Shown here in pieces: positions 5,770-9,500 of a DNA stretch of 9,500 nucleotides. The notes beneath the pieces are model-generated. The model did not search any database, was not told the DNA's origin, and saw nothing but the letters and a program-made list of their open reading frames with translations. Source of the DNA: JBEIDK01 sp040383485 (GTDB taxonomy: Bacteria; Bacteroidota; Bacteroidia; UBA4408); assembly GCA_040383485.1 (NCBI GenBank), contig JBEIDK010000130.1, positions 1-9,500 of the forward strand, written 5' to 3'. The position numbers were made by a program, and so were the translations under genes. Within the stretch, counting starts at the first letter, position 1; the number at the start of each line of letters is the position of its first letter.

Positions 5770-5914
5770 TTTACTTACCTTAAAATAGTAAATCACTCAC
5801 TCTATTGCAATTCTAACGCAACAGCTCTATTTACAATTCCTGTAATCTCTATCATTCATAAGAATCTTATTTAATCACTGAAATGGGCTATACCCTATTT
5901 CTAAATCTACACAT
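5770..5914 (+). promoter_or_regulatory. Conserved leader, copy 4
   Basis: About 90% identical by eye to copy 3 from AAATCAC onward. It holds the TTACT/AGTAA dyad (5771-5775, 5787-5791), CTCTATT at 5800-5806 and 5825-5831 (25 bp apart), TTGC/GCAA (5805-5808, 5818-5821), TTACA/TGTAA (5831-5835, 5841-5845) and the start-proximal hairpin GAAATGGG/CCTATTTC (5880-5887, 5894-5901), where one A-U pair of copy 1 has become G-U. The hairpin ends 13 nt before the ATG. Confidence 0.8.
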
Positions 5915-6415
5915 ATGAAAAAAATTATTAGCGCAGTTTTCGTAGGTTTCATTGCTTTAAGTGCTTGCACTAGCTCATCTACTAAAACAAAAACAGGCAA
6001 TTCAAGTACCTTGAACGATTCTACAGCTTCTGTGAATGCAATTTTCAAAGCAGATAGCCTTTGGGATGACCAGTCTTCGAAAAATTCAGCTGAAGGTTGG
6101 TTAAGCTTTTATACAGATGATGCTATTATGATGCCTCCAGGAGAAAATACATGTACCGATGCCGCAAGTAGAGCAACATCTATTAAAGCAATTTTTGCCA
6201 TGCCAGGTGCAAAAATGAGATTTCAGGCAACTAAGACGGAAGTTTCTAAAGCAGGCGATTTAGGCTATAGCACAGGTCCTTATCAGTTTAGTTACACAGA
6301 CGCAACTGGTAAAGTAATTAGTGAAACAGGAAAATTTTGTGAGACTTGGAAAAAACAAAGTGATGGTGGTTGGAAATGTATCGTTGATATTTGGAATGCA
6401 GATCCTGCTAAATAA
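5915..6415 (+). CDS. NTF2-like (DUF4440/SnoaL-type) lipoprotein
   Basis: The 166-residue product has a lipoprotein signal with lipobox L-S-A-C (Cys18) followed by a Ser/Thr-rich linker to about residue 38. The NTF2-like domain is the clearest of the three in this window: WDDQSSKNSAEGWLSFYTDDAIMMPPG (about 50-76) gives the first helix and strand, GDLGYSTGPYQFS (about 112-124) the central strand, and FCETWKKQSDGGWKCIVDIWNAD (about 141-163) the closing strands typical of DUF4440 proteins. It probably sits in the envelope facing the periplasm or surface and binds or turns over a small molecule, which cannot be named. Unlike modules 2 and 3 it has no exported barrel-like partner and stands alone behind leader copy 4. 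Confidence 0.87.
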   Translation: MKKIISAVFVGFIALSACTSSSTKTKTGNSSTLNDSTASVNAIFKADSLWDDQSSKNSAEGWLSFYTDDAIMMPPGENTCTDAASRATSIKAIFAMPGAKMRFQATKTEVSKAGDLGYSTGPYQFSYTDATGKVISETGKFCETWKKQSDGGWKCIVDIWNADPAK

Positions 6416-6501
6416 TTTACTTGTTAACAAATCATGATCATCAGCATCTAACTGAATTTAATCCAAATGGCTATGTCGTTTTATATATAAAACATGTCTC
6501 G

Positions 6502-6537
6502 CTACAAAGCCTGTCACGTTTGTGACAGGCTTTGTAG
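6502..6537. terminator. Perfect 16-bp hairpin, probable bidirectional terminator
   Basis: CTACAAAGCCTGTCAC (6502-6517) and GTGACAGGCTTTGTAG (6522-6537) are perfectly complementary around the loop GTTT. The A-rich and T-rich edges of the GC core would give short U tracts in both directions, fitting its place between convergent genes, 86 bp after the lipoprotein stop codon. Confidence 0.65.
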
Positions 6538-6542
6538 TCACG

Positions 6543-6644
6543 ATTGAACTACATTCTGACCGAATCTGGAAGGACCTAAGTGATTTTTATAGTTTAGTAG
6601 GAGTCTTAGAAAAGTTCCTCAAAATCAAAAAAGCTGGCAATTAA
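6543..6644 (+). pseudogene. Post-terminator repeat, copy 2, possibly a gene 3'-end relic
   Basis: The first 30 bases match 2735-2764. Read in frame from 6543, the stretch gives 33 codons before TAA (6642-6644) with a protein-like composition (IELHSDRIWKDL at the start, KFLKIKKAGN at the end), but there is no start codon and the frame upstream runs through the terminator hairpin. I do not recognise the peptide. It may be a leftover 3' end of a transposase or other gene, or a noncoding repeat. Confidence 0.3.
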
Positions 6645-6795
6645 TGCCTGTTTATTTAGGTTCTATCCATGAAAGGAAATACATGATTTCATTGCAAATT
6701 AAAAACTTCAATATTGATGATCTAAAACTCATTAACTTCCGGCCAAGTTTTCTCCATTAACGGGTTAAAAGAAGAGAAATATGAGAACTATAAAT

Positions 6796-9027
6796 CTATT
6801 TCAATATTTGATTATTTTTAATTAAAGCTGCACGTAATTCTAGGTAGAAAACCTCCTGTATTTGTACATTTTTATCAATGGCAATACTAGCTGCTATTGC
6901 TGCAGATTGACCTAATACCATAAACACAGGCTCCATTCGAATGGATCCATAAGCAATATGGGAGGATGAAAGGCAAACGGGTATAAACAAATTAGTTATT
7001 TCTGATTTTTTAGGAATGATTGATTTATAGCTAATTGGAAAAGGTGCATCAACATGCGCTTCTACATTGCCTTCGTTTTTAACAAATCCATTTACATCTA
7101 CGTACCGCTGAATGGGATGAGAGTCCATCTGATATGCTCCCAGTCCTATAACATCTTGCGCAATATCCATTGCCTCACAATTTCTTTGGGTCATCACATA
7201 ATCACTCACCATTCTTCTAGCTTCACGTATATATAATTGGTCAGTCCAACCACCATCTGTAACAAATTCGTCTTTGCATGTTCCCCATTGAGAAACCACA
7301 TCACGAACTTGCTTAGGAATTCTAGGATGATAAGACAAAGTCCACATTAGGCCTTGTTGGTACTTTTTATGCAACGCCGCAATTATTAACCTTTCATCAT
7401 AACTCGCTTCAGGGTAACGGTAATTTTGTCCAATAAAATCTGTTGAAAAGCCCTTTTGATTATTGGTATCTGTTTTTCGGTTTGGCATTGCAGAATTTAT
7501 CCAAGGCACTAAAGGATCTCCATAATTATACATATTACGAATGTCACCTTTGGCAGCTTCATAATTCCGAAACAATAATTCATAATCTAATTCTTTGTAA
7601 CCAACGGGTTTTTTGAAAGGAATACGATTTTCGGGAAGATTGGTTAAAGTCATGCGATAACAATAAGCTTGAATTTTGTGATCGGCCTGACCATCAATCC
7701 CAGGCTTTTCAGCACGCACAAATGGCAATAATCCACTCTTTGGATTCCCGATAACCAAATAAGGACTCACGCCTTCTATAAAATTGTGATGAATTGCGTT
7801 CCTGGAAATTTTATTATGAAGAGTTAAACTGACATTATTTGCCTGAACACCGTTTAAAGATTCACCATACTGACTATTTGATTCTCTGCCCACGGTATAG
7901 CTAACGCCTGATGCAGCCATCAAATCTCCTTCATAGGTGCAATCCATAAACATTTTACCCTGGTAAATTTGTCCCGATTCCATCTGAATAGATTTTATAA
8001 CTTGCTTTTCCTTTTTTACACCTGTTTCCCGGTTTAATCTTTGATTATATACAATGTGAATATTAGATTCATTTTTAACCATTTCATGAAATACTTTTAA
8101 AGCAACGGAAGGTTCAAAAGCCCACATCGCATCCTCATCAAAAGTGTTGTAACCAACGCCCGTATAGTCCTCCCTTTTTTCCCAAATCCAATTTTCAGGC
8201 TTTAGATAATATCTTTTGATATTTTGATAAAACTCACGAGCAAGACCTCCAATCGCTTGCTTATTCCCAATATCCGTTTTGCCTAATCCTCCAGTGGTTA
8301 GTCCGCCCATTCGATGTGTAGGTTCAATTAAAATTACTTTTTTACCCATTCGAGAAGATTGGATAGCAGCAGAAACACCAGCAGAAGTTCCACCATAAAT
8401 AACCACATCATACGATTGAATTATTTGAGCAGAAGTATTAATTGGACACAAAATAACGAAGTAAATAAACCAAAAGTAGAAGGTATTCTTAACGATTGAA
8501 ATAGGTTTAGAGAATTTATCTTGATTGTACTCTTTTGAGCCCCCTTTAGGGATTGACAATGAGTTCCAATTCTTATCGCTCAACATCTTTCCAATAAAAA
8601 CAATTTGACCAATATGATGAGGATAATGCGAAAGTTGTCTATTGATAGCTTCTAAAATAGTGTGGCCTTGATTTCTAATATAAATTACTTTAGACAAATC
8701 CGAATCTGAAATAGAATTGAGTGCCTTAAATAAACAAGACCATCCTTCTTCCCACTTCTCTAATAACTCTTGTCGAGTGCAGATGTCATTTTCAAATTCT
8801 TCGTCTCTTTTTCTCCATTCTTTTTCGCCATCTGTGGTTAGAAAATCAGTCCAACGAGAAAGCATATTTCCCCATAAGTGTTTTACAATCGTCGCAATAC
8901 TATTACTCTCACTATTAATCTGATTAAAAAGTTGCTCGTCTGTAAGTTGCGCGAAAGTTTTTTCACCCAATTGTTTATAATATTCAAATTCCTTCTTGGC
9001 GCTCTCTAAATATTGTAGATTACTCAT
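6796..9027 (-). CDS. Fusion of DinB-like (DUF1572) domain, internal signal peptide and FAD-dependent oxidoreductase
   Basis: The 743-residue product joins two normally separate proteins. Residues 1 to about 170 are a four-helix DinB-like domain of the DUF1572 type, with the likely metal-binding histidines at 50, 134 and 138 (TIVKHLWGN; LSHYPHHIGQI) and the usual ending NSLSIPKGGSKEYN. Residues 180-200 (KNTFYFWFIYFVILCPINTSA) form a textbook signal peptide with a TSA-Q cleavage site. From residue 206, YDVVIYGGTSAGVSAA is the dinucleotide-binding motif of the FAD_oxidored family, with MGGLTTGGLG following, and the family's conserved EARRMVSDYV and SIRMEPVFMVLGQSAA near the C terminus. No Met occurs at the junction. 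The oxidoreductase half would be exported, leaving the DinB half in the cytoplasm. Substrate unknown; a lost stop/start pair between two former genes is the simplest origin. Confidence 0.85.
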   Translation of the reverse strand: MSNLQYLESAKKEFEYYKQLGEKTFAQLTDEQLFNQINSESNSIATIVKHLWGNMLSRWTDFLTTDGEKEWRKRDEEFENDICTRQELLEKWEEGWSCLFKALNSISDSDLSKVIYIRNQGHTILEAINRQLSHYPHHIGQIVFIGKMLSDKNWNSLSIPKGGSKEYNQDKFSKPISIVKNTFYFWFIYFVILCPINTSAQIIQSYDVVIYGGTSAGVSAAIQSSRMGKKVILIEPTHRMGGLTTGGLGKTDIGNKQAIGGLAREFYQNIKRYYLKPENWIWEKREDYTGVGYNTFDEDAMWAFEPSVALKVFHEMVKNESNIHIVYNQRLNRETGVKKEKQVIKSIQMESGQIYQGKMFMDCTYEGDLMAASGVSYTVGRESNSQYGESLNGVQANNVSLTLHNKISRNAIHHNFIEGVSPYLVIGNPKSGLLPFVRAEKPGIDGQADHKIQAYCYRMTLTNLPENRIPFKKPVGYKELDYELLFRNYEAAKGDIRNMYNYGDPLVPWINSAMPNRKTDTNNQKGFSTDFIGQNYRYPEASYDERLIIAALHKKYQQGLMWTLSYHPRIPKQVRDVVSQWGTCKDEFVTDGGWTDQLYIREARRMVSDYVMTQRNCEAMDIAQDVIGLGAYQMDSHPIQRYVDVNGFVKNEGNVEAHVDAPFPISYKSIIPKKSEITNLFIPVCLSSSHIAYGSIRMEPVFMVLGQSAAIAASIAIDKNVQIQEVFYLELRAALIKNNQILK

Positions 9028-9036
9028 TTTGTGATT

Positions 9037-9046
9037 CTAAATTATA
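9037..9046 (-). promoter_or_regulatory. Weak promoter-like box upstream of the fusion gene
   Basis: On the minus strand TATAATTTAG lies about 10 bp before the ATG and its last eight bases match seven of eight positions of the Bacteroidota -7 element TAnnTTTG. No matching -33 TTTG is found at the usual distance, and the box is very close to the start codon, so transcription from the upstream nucleotidyltransferase gene (44 bp gap) is equally possible. Confidence 0.2.
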
Positions 9047-9070
9047 AAAGTATTTTTGGAAAGATATAAA

Positions 9071-9500
9071 TTACTGCTTCTTAATATTCTTAATCTCTTT
9101 CAAATCAGCAATGTCCTGACTTCTGCCTGACGCAGTTTTGTTCTCTATAAATTCTTTTAAACCTATATACTTTACTTCAATCCCATTCACATCCACAAGT
9201 AGTTTGTTTGGAAAAGCATCTTCAAATTTTACACCGTCAATCGTATTCAAAATATCAATTCTCAAAGGCGGGTATCCTATTTGTGTAACATAACCTTCTT
9301 GCATAAAATCAGACTTAGTAAGACCTAGACTTGATAAACCAAATTCTTTTATTGCAATAACTAATTTTTCTGCATTAGTTTCTGAACTATTGATCCAAAT
9401 ATCTAAATCTCCAGTATGTCTTGGTTTGCCATGAAATGCTAATGCGTAGCCACCAACCACCATATAATCAACCTGGTGTTTATTAAGGAGCTTTACAAAA
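9071..9500 (-). CDS. Nucleotidyltransferase-fold protein, 5' end outside the window
   Basis: The frame is open past the ATG at 9463 to the window edge, and the codons before that ATG read FVKLLNKHQVDY, the amphipathic helix that usually precedes the VGGYALAFHG motif in this family. So the true start is beyond 9500 and the gene is partial here. The core shows GGYALAFHG, then GDLDIWI with the two metal-binding aspartates of a minimal nucleotidyltransferase, and RIDILN supplying a probable third carboxylate. The protein ends with a short lysine-rich helix. Relatives of this type include stand-alone nucleotidyltransferases and partners in toxin-antitoxin pairs; no partner is visible. The fusion gene follows 43 bp downstream on the same strand, so they may share a transcript. 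Confidence 0.82.
   Translation of the reverse strand, partial: FVKLLNKHQVDYMVVGGYALAFHGKPRHTGDLDIWINSSETNAEKLVIAIKEFGLSSLGLTKSDFMQEGYVTQIGYPPLRIDILNTIDGVKFEDAFPNKLLVDVNGIEVKYIGLKEFIENKTASGRSQDIADLKEIKNIKKQ

Larger units (their letters stand above)
6416..6795. other. 380-bp convergent intergenic region
   Basis: The gap separates the plus-strand module 4 from the minus-strand fusion gene. It contains a strong hairpin (6502-6537), a repeat also found after module 2 (6543-6572) and an open stretch without a start codon that reads to a stop at 6642-6644. Nothing else was recognised between 6645 and 6795, and no clear separate terminator for the minus-strand gene was found. Confidence 0.5.

Noticed and set aside
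5611..5796. 61-codon minus-strand open frame across the phased repeats
   Set aside because: It reads through recombination-site-like repeats and the start of leader 4; no domain, poor composition, and the repeats explain the conservation.
321..5914. Leader copies as integron attC sites or CRISPR repeats
   Set aside because: They lack the attC core and stem pattern, are far longer than CRISPR repeats, and are separated by whole genes rather than spacers.
6496..6506. GTCTCGCTACA, identical to the 3' end of the tRNA fragment at 98-140 but on the opposite strand
   Set aside because: Only 11 bases and no T arm before it; may be chance or a tiny remnant, not enough to call a third attachment site.
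7054..8923. Plus-strand open frames at 7054-7236 and 8717-8923
   Set aside because: Antisense to the strongly supported fusion gene; Ser/His-rich or low-complexity products typical of shadow frames.

Overview
The window looks like AT-rich Bacteroidota DNA (Flavobacteriia, Chitinophagia or Sphingobacteriia; the sequence does not settle which). The reasons are short lipoproteins with MKK... signals and lipoboxes, start codons preceded by A-rich DNA without a strong Shine-Dalgarno, and protein families common in that phylum (paired NTF2-like lipoproteins, DUF1572/DinB-like domain, periplasmic FAD oxidoreductase). It reads as an accessory region.

Layout. Positions 1-250 hold a tRNA 3'-half fragment (minus strand, 98-140) between short phased repeats (CCTCACGCA, AACCGA) of the kind that bind tyrosine recombinases. 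From about 321 to 6415, plus-strand modules follow one another, and four of them begin with a copy of the same ~130-145 bp noncoding leader (321-466, 1270-1398, 3433-3577, 5770-5914). Module 1 encodes a small membrane protein and a lipocalin-like lipoprotein. Modules 2 and 3 each encode a ~230-aa exported protein plus an NTF2-like lipoprotein. Module 4 encodes one NTF2-like lipoprotein. An HxlR-type regulator (2859-3326) sits between modules 2 and 3 and has no leader. A second, diverged tRNA 3'-half fragment lies at 4865-4906, after the terminator of module 3. A minus-strand lipoprotein (5074-5535) separates it from a second copy of the phased repeats (5689-5742) and module 4.

From 6796 to the right edge the genes are on the minus strand: a 743-aa protein fusing a DinB-like domain, an internal signal peptide and an FAD oxidoreductase, then a nucleotidyltransferase-fold protein whose 5' end lies outside the window.

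How it may work together (inference). The modules encode exported proteins with folds known for binding small molecules in a cavity (lipocalin-like, NTF2-like, probable alpha+beta barrel). Each is placed behind a near-identical leader carrying dyads, a 25-bp direct iteration and a hairpin 12-13 nt before the start codon. HxlR proteins bind tandem or dyad operators, so the regulator is a candidate controller of all four. The two tRNA fragments in direct orientation, 4,766 bp apart, suggest the first three modules plus the regulator were acquired as an integrase-less element. The recurrence of leaders and recombination-site-like repeats suggests growth of the array by accretion or duplication.
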